From: Acidisphaera sp035272265
GTDB lineage: Bacteria; Pseudomonadota; Alphaproteobacteria; Acetobacterales; Acetobacteraceae
DNA: 23,551 nucleotides
Reading direction: 5' to 3'
Assembly (NCBI GenBank): GCA_035272265.1
Contig: DATEQV010000164.1
Coordinates: forward strand, 1 to 23,551
Shown here piece after piece: positions 14,263 through 21,497 of the stretch (positions are counted from its first letter, which is position 1; each line of letters opens with the position of its first letter). The notes beneath the pieces are model-generated. The model made no database searches. It was not told the DNA's origin and saw only the letters and a list, made by a program, of their open reading frames with translations. The position numbers and the translations under genes are program-made.

Positions 14263-16089
14263 ATGCGACTGGCATCGGCTGGGTTTTGGCTGGCGATAAC
14301 GACGACGCTGTCGTCGGGGCTGCTTCTCGCACCCGCGAACGCGCAGAACGCGGGCGACCCGCTCACGCTGCAGGCGAATCCGGCGAACGTCGCAAGCCCG
14401 ACGGTCAGCTACGACAACCACCGCTACTCCGCTCTCGACCAGATCAACGCCCAGAACGTCGGCAAGCTGCAGGTGGCCTGGACGTTCTCGACCGGCGTGC
14501 TGCGCGGGAATGAGGGCGCGCCGCTGGTCATCGGCGACGTGATGTACGTGCATGCGCCGTTCCCCAACACCGTCTATGCGCTCGACCTGAACAACGACGG
14601 CAAAATCCTGTGGAAGTACGAGCCGACGCAGGACCCGAACGTCATCCCGGTGATGTGCTGCGACACGGTCAACCGCGGTGTGGCCTACGCGGACGGCAAG
14701 ATCTTCCTGCATCAGGCTGACACCACGCTGGTGGCACTCGACGCCAAGACCGGCAAGCCGGTGTGGTCGGTCAAGACGGGCGATCCGGGCAAGGGCGAGA
14801 CCGGCACCTCGGCGCCGATGGTCGTCGGCAATCTCGTCTATGTCGGCGTGTCGGGCGGCGAGTTCGGCGTGCGTGGCTGGCTCGCCGCCTACAACACCAG
14901 TGACGGCAAGCAGGCCTGGCGCGCCTACTCCGAAGGGCCGGACACCGACATCATCGTCGACCCGCAGAAGACCACGGCGCTCGGCAAGCCGGTCGGCCCG
15001 AATTCCAGCCTGCGGACCTGGCAGGGCGACCAGTGGAAGATCGGCGGCGGCGATACCTGGGGCTGGCTCGCCTACGATCCGAAGCTGAACCTGGTCTATT
15101 ACGGCTCGGGCAACCCCTCGACCTGGAACCCGAAGCAGCGGCCGGGCGACAACAAGTGGTCGATGACGATCTGGGCGCGCGACGCCAAGACCGGCATGGC
15201 CAAGTGGGTCTATCAGATGACCCCGCACGACGAGTGGGACTACGACGGTATCAACGAGATGATCCTCGCCGACATCACTGTCGGCGGGAAGCAGGTGCCG
15301 GCGCTGGTCCATTTCGACCGTAACGGGTTCGGCTACACCCTGAACCGCGAGACGGGCGAGCTGCTGGTCGCCGAGAAATTCGACCCGGCGGTCAACTGGG
15401 CGACCAAGGTCGACATGGACCCGAAGAGCGAGACGTATGGCCGTCCGCTGGTGGTGCCGAAGTACTCGACCGACCATAACGGCGAGGACGTCAACACCCA
15501 GGGCGTCTGCCCGGCGGCGCTCGGCTCCAAGGACGAGCAGCCGGCGGCCTTCTCGCCGGACACCAACCTGTTCTACGTCCCGACCAACCACGTATGCATG
15601 GACTACGAGCCGTTCCGCGTGTCCTACACGGCGGGGCAGCCCTATGTCGGCGCGACGCTGTCGATGTATCCGCCGCCCGGCCAGACCAACATGGGCAACT
15701 TCATCGCCTGGGACGCGGGCACCGGCAAGATCGTCTGGTCCGATCCGGAGCAGTTCTCGGTCTGGTCGGGCGCGCTCGCGACGAAGGGCGGCGTGGTGTT
15801 CTACGGCACGCTCGAAGGCTACCTGAAGGCGGTCGACGCCAAGACCGGCAAGGAGCTGTACAAGTTCAAGACGCCGTCGGGCATTATCGGCAACGTCGTC
15901 ACGTATGAGCACGCCGGCAAGCAGTATGTCGCGGTGCTGTCCGGCGTCGGCGGCTGGGCCGGCATCGGCCTGGCGGCGGGGCTGACCGATCCGCATGCGG
16001 GACTTGGCGCGGTCGGCGGTTACGCCGCGCTGAGCAACTACACCTCGCTCGGCGGCACCCTGACGGTGTTCACCCTGCCGTCGCAGTAG
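14263..16089 (+). CDS. xoxF: XoxF-type lanthanide-dependent PQQ methanol dehydrogenase
   Basis: This periplasmic quinoprotein oxidises methanol (and related alcohols) to aldehyde or acid. The 608-residue precursor has a signal peptide ending ANA (residue 27) and the eight-bladed propeller W-motif pattern. Active-site residues, by comparison with methanol dehydrogenases, are all present: vicinal disulfide Cys132-Cys133, Glu200 (SGGE), Asn284 (GSGNPS), catalytic Asp326 and Arg353 (FDRNG). Asp328, in HDEWDYDG, is the extra Asp that marks lanthanide-dependent enzymes; calcium-type MxaF has Ala there. No small-subunit gene (mxaI) follows, which also suits XoxF. ATG 14263 is preceded by GGGAGGGA at good spacing. 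It heads the run xoxF, cytochrome, xoxJ, rhodanese-like. The exact substrate range is not readable from sequence. Confidence 0.95.
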   Translation: MRLASAGFWLAITTTLSSGLLLAPANAQNAGDPLTLQANPANVASPTVSYDNHRYSALDQINAQNVGKLQVAWTFSTGVLRGNEGAPLVIGDVMYVHAPFPNTVYALDLNNDGKILWKYEPTQDPNVIPVMCCDTVNRGVAYADGKIFLHQADTTLVALDAKTGKPVWSVKTGDPGKGETGTSAPMVVGNLVYVGVSGGEFGVRGWLAAYNTSDGKQAWRAYSEGPDTDIIVDPQKTTALGKPVGPNSSLRTWQGDQWKIGGGDTWGWLAYDPKLNLVYYGSGNPSTWNPKQRPGDNKWSMTIWARDAKTGMAKWVYQMTPHDEWDYDGINEMILADITVGGKQVPALVHFDRNGFGYTLNRETGELLVAEKFDPAVNWATKVDMDPKSETYGRPLVVPKYSTDHNGEDVNTQGVCPAALGSKDEQPAAFSPDTNLFYVPTNHVCMDYEPFRVSYTAGQPYVGATLSMYPPPGQTNMGNFIAWDAGTGKIVWSDPEQFSVWSGALATKGGVVFYGTLEGYLKAVDAKTGKELYKFKTPSGIIGNVVTYEHAGKQYVAVLSGVGGWAGIGLAAGLTDPHAGLGAVGGYAALSNYTSLGGTLTVFTLPSQ

Positions 16090-16121
16090 ACTGACGCAGG
16101 CTTGGCTTTCGGAGTGGACGC

Positions 16122-16155
16122 GGCCGGCATCGGGACAATGGTCCCGGTGCCGGTC
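16122..16155 (+). terminator. Strong stem-loop between xoxF and the cytochrome gene
   Basis: A 15-bp stem (16122-16136 with 16141-16155, two G-U pairs) with an AATG loop lies 32 nt after the xoxF stop, followed by a short GTTTG. A smaller palindrome, TTGTCC/GGACAA, follows at 16158-16170. With so weak a T tract it is more likely a partial terminator or an mRNA 3'-end stabiliser that raises XoxF over the downstream proteins. Confidence 0.55.
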
Positions 16156-16187
16156 GTTTGTCCCGGACAAGGGTGAGGATACGACAA

Positions 16188-16709
16188 GTGCAACGTGTTG
16201 TGCGTGCCGCGGCGGCGCTGGCGTTCGTCGTGGCGGTTTCCGTGAGTGCCTATGCCGTCACCGACGGGTCGGGCGATCCGACGGCGGTCAAGAACGACGA
16301 CGGGAAGTGGACCGACAAGGACGGCAATCCGACCTTCAAGGTCGATGCGGACGGAACGGTCGACTGGTACACCTATTCCGGCTTCATCCGGTATTCGTCG
16401 GAATGCCTGCGCTGTCACGGCCCCGACGGCATGGGGTCGAGCTACGCGCCGGCCCTGCGCCAATCGATGCAGCGGCTGAGCTACGCGGAGTTCTATGCCA
16501 CCGTCGCCGGCGGCAAGAAGGACGTCACGGCCTCGCAGGAGCTGGTGATGCCGGCCAACGGCGAGAACAAGAACGTCATGTGCTTCATCGACGACATCTA
16601 CATCTACCTGCGCGCACGCGCCGACGATGCCGTGGACCGCGGCCGTCCGCAGAAGCATGCGCCCAAGCCCGCGTCCTTTACCAAGGCGGAAGACGCATGC
16701 ATGGGCTGA
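16188..16709 (+). CDS. xoxG: XoxG-like c-type cytochrome with four cysteines (methanol-metabolism type)
   Basis: This is the likely electron acceptor of XoxF. The 173-residue precursor has a signal peptide (AAAALAFVVAVSVSAYA). One haem site, CLRCH (Cys73, Cys76, His77), follows a charged segment rich in Asp and Lys. Met121 in LVMPANGEN or Met131 is the probable sixth ligand. Two further cysteines, Cys132 (VMCFIDD) and Cys171 (DACMG), give the four-Cys pattern known for methanol-associated cytochromes and may form a disulfide. GTG 16188 was chosen because GTGAGGA lies 8 nt before it and the signal peptide begins there; a TTG at 16158 would add ten residues inside the hairpin region. The gene overlaps xoxJ by 13 nt. 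Confidence 0.88.
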   Translation: MQRVVRAAAALAFVVAVSVSAYAVTDGSGDPTAVKNDDGKWTDKDGNPTFKVDADGTVDWYTYSGFIRYSSECLRCHGPDGMGSSYAPALRQSMQRLSYAEFYATVAGGKKDVTASQELVMPANGENKNVMCFIDDIYIYLRARADDAVDRGRPQKHAPKPASFTKAEDACMG

Positions 16710-17551
16710 GCGCTCGTGCGGCGCTGCGCATCGCGGGCGCGGCGATCGGGCTGATGCTGTGGGGCGGCGGGCCGGCGTTCGCGCAGGCGCCCGGCCTGGG
16801 CGCCGCGGGCGAACTGGTCGACCCGCACAACTTCCGGGTCTGCTCGGATCCCAACGACCTGCCGTTCTCCAACGAGGCGGGGGAGGGGTTCGAGAACAAG
16901 GTCGCCGACCTGTTCGCCGCCAAGCTGAACGAGCCCGTGACCTACGCCTACTTCCCGCAGGTGATCGGGTTCGTGCGCGTGACGCTGAACGCGTTGCGCT
17001 GCGACGTCATCATGGGCATGCCGGTCGGCACCGACCTCGTGCAGACGACCGTGCCGTACTACCACACGGCGTATGCGCTGGTGTTCCGGCCGGGAACCGG
17101 GCTCGACGGCGTCACGACGCTGACCGACGCGAGGCTGAAGGACAAGCGTATCGGCGTGGTCGCCGGCACGCCGCCGGCCACCGTGATGGCGCAGGAAGGG
17201 CTGCTGGCGCTGGCGAAGCCCTATCCGCTGACGGTCGATACCCGCGTGGAGGCGCCGTCGAAGACGATGGCCGGCGACGTCGCGTCCGGCCAGATCGACG
17301 CCGGCATGCTGTGGGGGCCGCTCGCCGGCTACTACGCGACGCGCGTGACGCCGCACCTGATCGTGGTGCCGCTGCTGCACGAGAAGGAGCGGATGGACTT
17401 CCTCGTCGCGATGGGCGTGCGGCGCACGGACCAGGACTGGAAGCGCATGCTCAACCGCCTGATCACCGAGAACCAGCCGGAGATTAACAAGATCCTGGCG
17501 AATTACGGCGTGCCGCTGCTGGACGACCAGGGCAAGCCGATCGCACCGTGA
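16697..17551 (+). CDS. xoxJ: XoxJ-like periplasmic binding-fold protein
   Basis: The 284-residue protein is exported (signal RIAGAAIGLMLWGGGPAFA, cleavage near 30) and has the type-II periplasmic binding fold seen in quinoprotein dehydrogenase-associated proteins: FRVCSDPNDLPFSNEAGEGFENKVADL, then LRCDVIMGMPVG and KRIGVVAGTPPATV. It resembles MxaJ/XoxJ. XoxJ is thought to bind and help activate or mature XoxF rather than to carry a nutrient, and no dedicated permease lies next to it. Cys49 and Cys102 could form a disulfide. The ATG at 16697 overlaps the cytochrome gene by 13 nt, so translation is coupled. It is one of the usual xoxFGJ set. Confidence 0.92.
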   Translation: MHGLSARAALRIAGAAIGLMLWGGGPAFAQAPGLGAAGELVDPHNFRVCSDPNDLPFSNEAGEGFENKVADLFAAKLNEPVTYAYFPQVIGFVRVTLNALRCDVIMGMPVGTDLVQTTVPYYHTAYALVFRPGTGLDGVTTLTDARLKDKRIGVVAGTPPATVMAQEGLLALAKPYPLTVDTRVEAPSKTMAGDVASGQIDAGMLWGPLAGYYATRVTPHLIVVPLLHEKERMDFLVAMGVRRTDQDWKRMLNRLITENQPEINKILANYGVPLLDDQGKPIAP

Positions 17552-18096
17552 CGCGGGCCGCGATCGCGGCGGTCCTCGCGCTTCTGCTCGGCGCGGCCGG
17601 ACCGCCGCCCGAGCCGTCCGACTACCGGATGGACGACTACCGCGCGCCGGTGCCCGCGACGCTGCACGGCGGCGTCGTGCTGACGACCGACGAGGCGCAT
17701 GCGCACTGGGAAAAACACGACGCCGTGTTCATCGACGTGCTGCCGCGGCCGCCGCGTCCGGCCGGTCTGCCGCCCGGCACGATCTTTCGGCCGAAACCGC
17801 GCAGCGACATTCCCGGAAGCGTGTGGCTGCCGGACACGGGGTACGGTGCACTCGCACCAGTGATGCAGGACTATTTCGTGCGTGGACTGAGCCAAGCGAC
17901 CGGCGGCGACCGCGACAAGCTGGTTGTGTTCTACTGCCTGATGGATTGCTGGATGTCGTGGAACGCGGCGAAGCGGGCGCTCGCCCTCGGCTACACGCAT
18001 GTCGCCTGGTATCCGGACGGCACGGACGGCTGGACCTTCGAGGGGCTGCCGGTAGAGGCGCGCGAGCCGCTCGACCAGCCGCAGGCGAGCGAATAG
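17548..18096 (+). CDS. PQQ-dependent catabolism-associated rhodanese-like protein with CX3CW motif
   Basis: The 182-residue protein has a short signal peptide (AAIAAVLALLLGAAG). A rhodanese-like fold follows: VFIDVLPRPPRP, then IPGSVWLPDTGYG and VVFYCLMDCWMSWNAAKRALALGY, ending TDGWTFEGLPVE. The catalytic-loop position holds Cys130 and Cys134 followed by Trp (CLMDCW). That pair could be redox-active instead of transferring single sulfur atoms as in ordinary rhodanese. Proteins of this type accompany PQQ alcohol dehydrogenases. GTG 17548 overlaps the xoxJ stop as GTGA. With the SoxYZ-like Cys carrier nearby, a periplasmic thiol or sulfur-relay role is possible but unproven. Confidence 0.87.
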   Translation: MTRAAIAAVLALLLGAAGPPPEPSDYRMDDYRAPVPATLHGGVVLTTDEAHAHWEKHDAVFIDVLPRPPRPAGLPPGTIFRPKPRSDIPGSVWLPDTGYGALAPVMQDYFVRGLSQATGGDRDKLVVFYCLMDCWMSWNAAKRALALGYTHVAWYPDGTDGWTFEGLPVEAREPLDQPQASE

Positions 18097-18146
18097 CGCG
18101 GGGCACGGACGCTAGAGTACGTTCACGCAAACCGTATCAACACGTC

Positions 18147-18168
18147 ATGGTCCGCGAAGGCGGACCAT
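18147..18168. terminator. Perfect hairpin between convergent operons
   Basis: ATGGTCCGC and GCGGACCAT form a 9-bp stem with a GAAG loop in the 173-nt gap between the rhodanese-like gene (+) and the exported-protein gene (-). It could serve as a two-way terminator; there is no T tract on either side. Nothing else in 18097-18269 is recognisable. Confidence 0.45.
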
Positions 18169-18269
18169 CCACGCCTTGGTCGGCCGCGTGAAGGAAAGCG
18201 CGGATGGGCCGCCGGCGCGGGCCATGACGAGACCAAAATGAGTGCGATCACACGTAGATTGAAATCGCT

Positions 18270-18890
18270 CTACTGCAGCTGCTGCGATATCGCCTGCGAC
18301 AACGCGAACAGGCGCTGCTCGATCTTGCTCGGCACATCGCAGGCGTAGCGCAGCGCCTGGCGGCGGTCCTGGAAGACTTCCGCCTCCCACGTCACTTTCT
18401 GCACCAGCTGATTGACCTGCCCCGCGTCGGCCTTGGCGTCGGCCTGCATCCGTTGCAGCGCCTCGTTGTCGTCGCGCAGCGCGGCGGCGAGTTCCTTCTG
18501 CCGCGCACCGAACCGGTCCAGCCCGTCGACGACGCTGCTGCGCTCGGCGTTCATGACCGAGAACAGGCCGGCGACCACCTGCAGCAGCTTTGCCTGCTTC
18601 GCGCTTCCTGCCTGCTCGGCGAACGCCTTGATCCTCACCTTGGCTTCGTCCAGCTTCACGCGGCGCTGCGCGATGTCGCGCACCAGCGCGGCGACGGCCG
18701 TATCGTCCTGCCACCCGCTCGCGGCCGGATCGACCGGCGGCCCCGACCACACCTGCGCCAGATCGAGCGACGGCACCTTCACCGCCTCGCACGGCCAGTT
18801 CGGGTCGACCGGCCCGGGTGGCCGCGCGAACCCGCTGCCGGCGGACAGCGCCAGTGCAAGAACCGCGACGGCGCAGCGGCGCCGCATCAT
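18270..18890 (-). CDS. Exported helical protein of the lut-like/PQQ-alcohol ABC operon
   Basis: I know no function for this protein. It has 206 residues, a signal peptide (RRRCAVAVLALALSAGSGFA) and a Pro/Trp-rich start (PVDPNWPCEAVKVPSLDLAQVW). A long charged helical part (about 62-200) with coiled-coil-like heptads follows. Cys34 and Cys184 are the only mature cysteines and may pair. It is the last of five genes, joined to the permease by an ATGA overlap, so it probably belongs functionally to the same transport system in the periplasm. Exported proteins of this place occur in lut clusters (LutG position). The adjacent ATGs at 18890 and 18887 differ by one residue. Confidence 0.82.
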   Translation of the reverse strand: MMRRRCAVAVLALALSAGSGFARPPGPVDPNWPCEAVKVPSLDLAQVWSGPPVDPAASGWQDDTAVAALVRDIAQRRVKLDEAKVRIKAFAEQAGSAKQAKLLQVVAGLFSVMNAERSSVVDGLDRFGARQKELAAALRDDNEALQRMQADAKADAGQVNQLVQKVTWEAEVFQDRRQALRYACDVPSKIEQRLFALSQAISQQLQ

Positions 18891-19729
18891 GCGCCACCTC
18901 CGCCGCGGCGCGCGATCAGGCCGCGCGCCGGGTCGTAGGCAAGGATCGCGCCCGCGGTGAACAGCACGGTCATCGCGGCGACGATGCCGAGCGACATCCA
19001 GTCGACCTCGGCGTAGAGCGCGAACCGGGTCAGCTCCACCGCGTAGGTGAACGGGTTGAGCCGGCAGATCGTGTACACGAACGGGCTGGACTGCTGCACG
19101 AGCCACAGCGGGTACAGCGCGGAGGAGGCGAAGAACATCGGGAAGATGACGAAGTTCATCACCCCCGCGAAATTCTCCAGCTGCCGGATCATCGACGACA
19201 GCAGCATCCCCAGCGCGCCCAGCATCATGCCCGACAACGCGAGCGCGGGCAGCACGGTGATCCAGCCGGCCGCCGGCACGTCCACGCCCCACAGCCAGGC
19301 GATCACCAGGTACGCGTAGACCTGAAGGATCGACACCGCGGTGCTGGCGAACAGCTTGCTGAGCAGCAGGAACCAGCGCGGGAAGGGGCTGACGAGCAGC
19401 ATGCGCATGTTGCCCATCTCGCGGTCGTACACCATCGACAGCGAGGACTGCATGCCGTTGAACAACTGGATCATCGCCATCAGGCCCGGCGTCACATAGA
19501 CCTCGTACAGCACGTAGGTCTGATACGGCGGGATGATCGAGACGCCGAGGATCTGCCGGAAGCCGGCGGCGAAGATGAACAGCCACACGAGCGGGCGCAC
19601 CAGCGCCGAGACGAACCGTTCGCGCTGATGCAGGAACCGCAACGCCTCGCGCCACGCGATGCCGCGCAGGCAGATCACGTACTGACCGATGGTGAAGCCG
19701 CGGCTTCCGGCGATGGTGGTGGCACTCAT
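18887..19729 (-). CDS. ABC-2 type permease of the PQQ-dependent alcohol/lut-like system
   Basis: The 280-residue protein has six hydrophobic segments in the ABC-2 layout: about 45-62, 78-95, 125-150, 158-185, 190-212 and 250-268. Family-like segments include RFVSALVRPLVWLFIFAAGF, MVYDREMGNMRMLLVSPFPRWFLL and RLNPFTYAVELTRFALY. ABC-2 permeases usually export, yet this operon also holds a binding protein, so direction is unclear. The permease overlaps the ATPase gene (ATGA) and the exported-protein gene (ATGA). Such permeases sit beside PQQ alcohol dehydrogenases (PedC-like) and in the lanthanide lut cluster (LutF position). Confidence 0.9.
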   Translation of the reverse strand: MSATTIAGSRGFTIGQYVICLRGIAWREALRFLHQRERFVSALVRPLVWLFIFAAGFRQILGVSIIPPYQTYVLYEVYVTPGLMAMIQLFNGMQSSLSMVYDREMGNMRMLLVSPFPRWFLLLSKLFASTAVSILQVYAYLVIAWLWGVDVPAAGWITVLPALALSGMMLGALGMLLSSMIRQLENFAGVMNFVIFPMFFASSALYPLWLVQQSSPFVYTICRLNPFTYAVELTRFALYAEVDWMSLGIVAAMTVLFTAGAILAYDPARGLIARRGGGGA

Positions 19730-20523
19730 CCCTGGCTCTCCGCCGCGCCGCCGGTCATCTCGATGAACGCGCCGCGTATGTCGGCCGCACCGCTCGCCGC
19801 CACGACCTCGGCAACCTCGCCCGCCGCGAGCACCTGGCCGCGATGCAGCACCACGACGGTGTCGTCCGGCGCGACCTCGTCCAGCAGGTGTGTCGCCCAC
19901 AGCACCGCGACGCCGCGGTCGCGGACCAGCGCGCGGACGTGGCGCACGATCGCCGTCTTCGACGCCACATCCAGGCCGACCGTGGGTTCGTCCAGCACCA
20001 GCACGCGCGGCTCGTGCAGCAACGCGCGCGCGATCTCGACGCGGCGCATCTGGCCGCCCGACAGCTTGCGGACCTGATCGCGCGCACGGTCGCCCAGGTC
20101 GATGTCGGCCAACGCCGCCTCGGCGCGCCTTCGCGCCTCCCGCCGCCCGATGCCGTGCAGCGCCGCGTGATACAGCAGGTTGTCCATCACCGAGATGTCG
20201 AGATCGAGCGTGCGCGCCTGGAACACGACTCCCAGCCGGCGCAACGCCTCGCCCGGCTCGCGGGAGACCCGATACCCCAGCACGTCGATCGAGCCTTCGC
20301 GGGTGTCATAGAGCCGCGTGATCAGGGCGAACAGCGTGGTCTTGCCGGCGCCGTTCAGGCCGAGCAGCGCGGTGAAGCGCGACTGCGGAACCGTCAGGCT
20401 CACGTGGCTCAACGCGACGCGCGGCCCGTAGGCATGGCTGACGTCGCGCACGGCGATCGCGGGCAGCAGCGACGCCGCCTCTGGCGCCGATGCCACGGGA
20501 CCGTCGGCGACGTCCACGCTCAT
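19726..20523 (-). CDS. ABC ATPase of the PQQ-dependent alcohol/lut-like system
   Basis: The 265-residue ATPase has Walker A GLNGAGKTT (55-63), Q-loop FQART near 101-105, signature LSGGQ (154-158), Walker B VLVLDEP (174-180) and switch His212 (WATH). The fold is of the ABC-2/NodI-like group (DREG-type insertion TREGSIDVLGY). An N-terminal Ala-rich tail of about 20 residues precedes the core. The ATG at 20523 overlaps the beta-propeller stop as ATGA. It powers the adjacent permease and corresponds in order to LutE of Methylorubrum. Confidence 0.93.
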   Translation of the reverse strand: MSVDVADGPVASAPEAASLLPAIAVRDVSHAYGPRVALSHVSLTVPQSRFTALLGLNGAGKTTLFALITRLYDTREGSIDVLGYRVSREPGEALRRLGVVFQARTLDLDISVMDNLLYHAALHGIGRREARRRAEAALADIDLGDRARDQVRKLSGGQMRRVEIARALLHEPRVLVLDEPTVGLDVASKTAIVRHVRALVRDRGVAVLWATHLLDEVAPDDTVVVLHRGQVLAAGEVAEVVAASGAADIRGAFIEMTGGAAESQG

Positions 20524-21497
20524 TGCGGCGACACGACCACGCCCCAGGGCAGGCGCCCGACCTGGATCGACTTGATCACGTCCAGGTCGGCGACATCGAT
20601 GACCGAGATGTCGTTCGACAGGCCGTTCGTGGTCAGCAGGTATTTGTTGTCCGGCGTGAACGCCATCTGCCAGACGCGCTGCCCGACGAGCAGGTACTTC
20701 TTCACCTCGTACGTCTTGGCGTCGACCACCGCCACCCGGTTCGCCGGCCCCAGCGCCACGAACGCCGTCGCGTCGTCCGGGGTGAACTGGATGCCCACCG
20801 GCTGGATCGTATCGGACCGCAGGCCCTGGATCGCGAAGCCGATCTTGTGCGTGACCGCGTGCTTGACCGGGTCGATCACGCTGACCGTGCCGCCCTCTTC
20901 GGCCGACACCCAGACCTCCGACCCGTCATGCTTGAACATCGCGATGCGCGGGCGCGCATCCACCAGCACGCTCGCCACCATCTTCGCCGTCGCGTAGTCG
21001 ACGAAGTGCGCCATGTTGGTGGTCTCGGACGTGTTGACGATGGTCTTGCCGTCGGGGCTCACCGCCATGCCCTCGGGCTCCACGCCGGTCGGTATCCGCG
21101 CGATCACCTTGCGCGTCGGCACGTCGATGACGGTGATCAGGTTGTCGTCCTCGTTCGACACGTACAGCGGATTGCCGGACACGTGCAGCGCGAAGGTCTC
21201 CGGGTCCGGACCCGACGGCAGGTCGCCGACGATCTTCAGGGTCTTGGTGTCGATGATCTGGATCGTGTCGTCGTCGCTCGCGCAGACCAGCAGGTCGGCC
21301 CCGTCCTTTGTGATCGTAATGCCGCGCGGGCGCTGGCCGACGGGGATCGTCTTGACCGTCTTCATCTGGTCGAGATCGACCACGCTGATCGTGTTGTCCT
21401 TCTCGTTCGTCACATAGGCCGTGTAGGCAAACGCGGGCCCGACGCTGGTCGGCACCATCAGCCCCGCCAGCAGCATGCGCGCAAACAGGCGGGTCAT
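20520..21497 (-). CDS. Exported YVTN beta-propeller protein, PQQ catabolism-associated
   Basis: The 325-residue protein has a signal peptide (MTRLFARMLLAGLMVPTSVGPAFA) and about seven repeats of the YVTN type: YVTNEKDNTISVVDLD, VCASDDDTIQIIDTKT, YVSNEDDNLITVIDVPT and so on to LTTNGLSNDISVIDVAD. These form a beta-propeller in the periplasm and bind proteins or metals. It has no PQQ-enzyme motifs. The ATG at 21497 overlaps the binding-protein stop (ATGA). Such proteins are regular members of the PQQ alcohol ABC operon and match the second lut gene by order. A periplasmic binding or docking role is inferred. Confidence 0.9.
   Translation of the reverse strand: MTRLFARMLLAGLMVPTSVGPAFAYTAYVTNEKDNTISVVDLDQMKTVKTIPVGQRPRGITITKDGADLLVCASDDDTIQIIDTKTLKIVGDLPSGPDPETFALHVSGNPLYVSNEDDNLITVIDVPTRKVIARIPTGVEPEGMAVSPDGKTIVNTSETTNMAHFVDYATAKMVASVLVDARPRIAMFKHDGSEVWVSAEEGGTVSVIDPVKHAVTHKIGFAIQGLRSDTIQPVGIQFTPDDATAFVALGPANRVAVVDAKTYEVKKYLLVGQRVWQMAFTPDNKYLLTTNGLSNDISVIDVADLDVIKSIQVGRLPWGVVVSPQ

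Noticed and set aside
14221..16170. Long open frame antisense to xoxF (649 codons)
   Set aside because: It is a shadow of the strongly conserved xoxF frame; Arg/Asp/Val/His-rich with no domain pattern.
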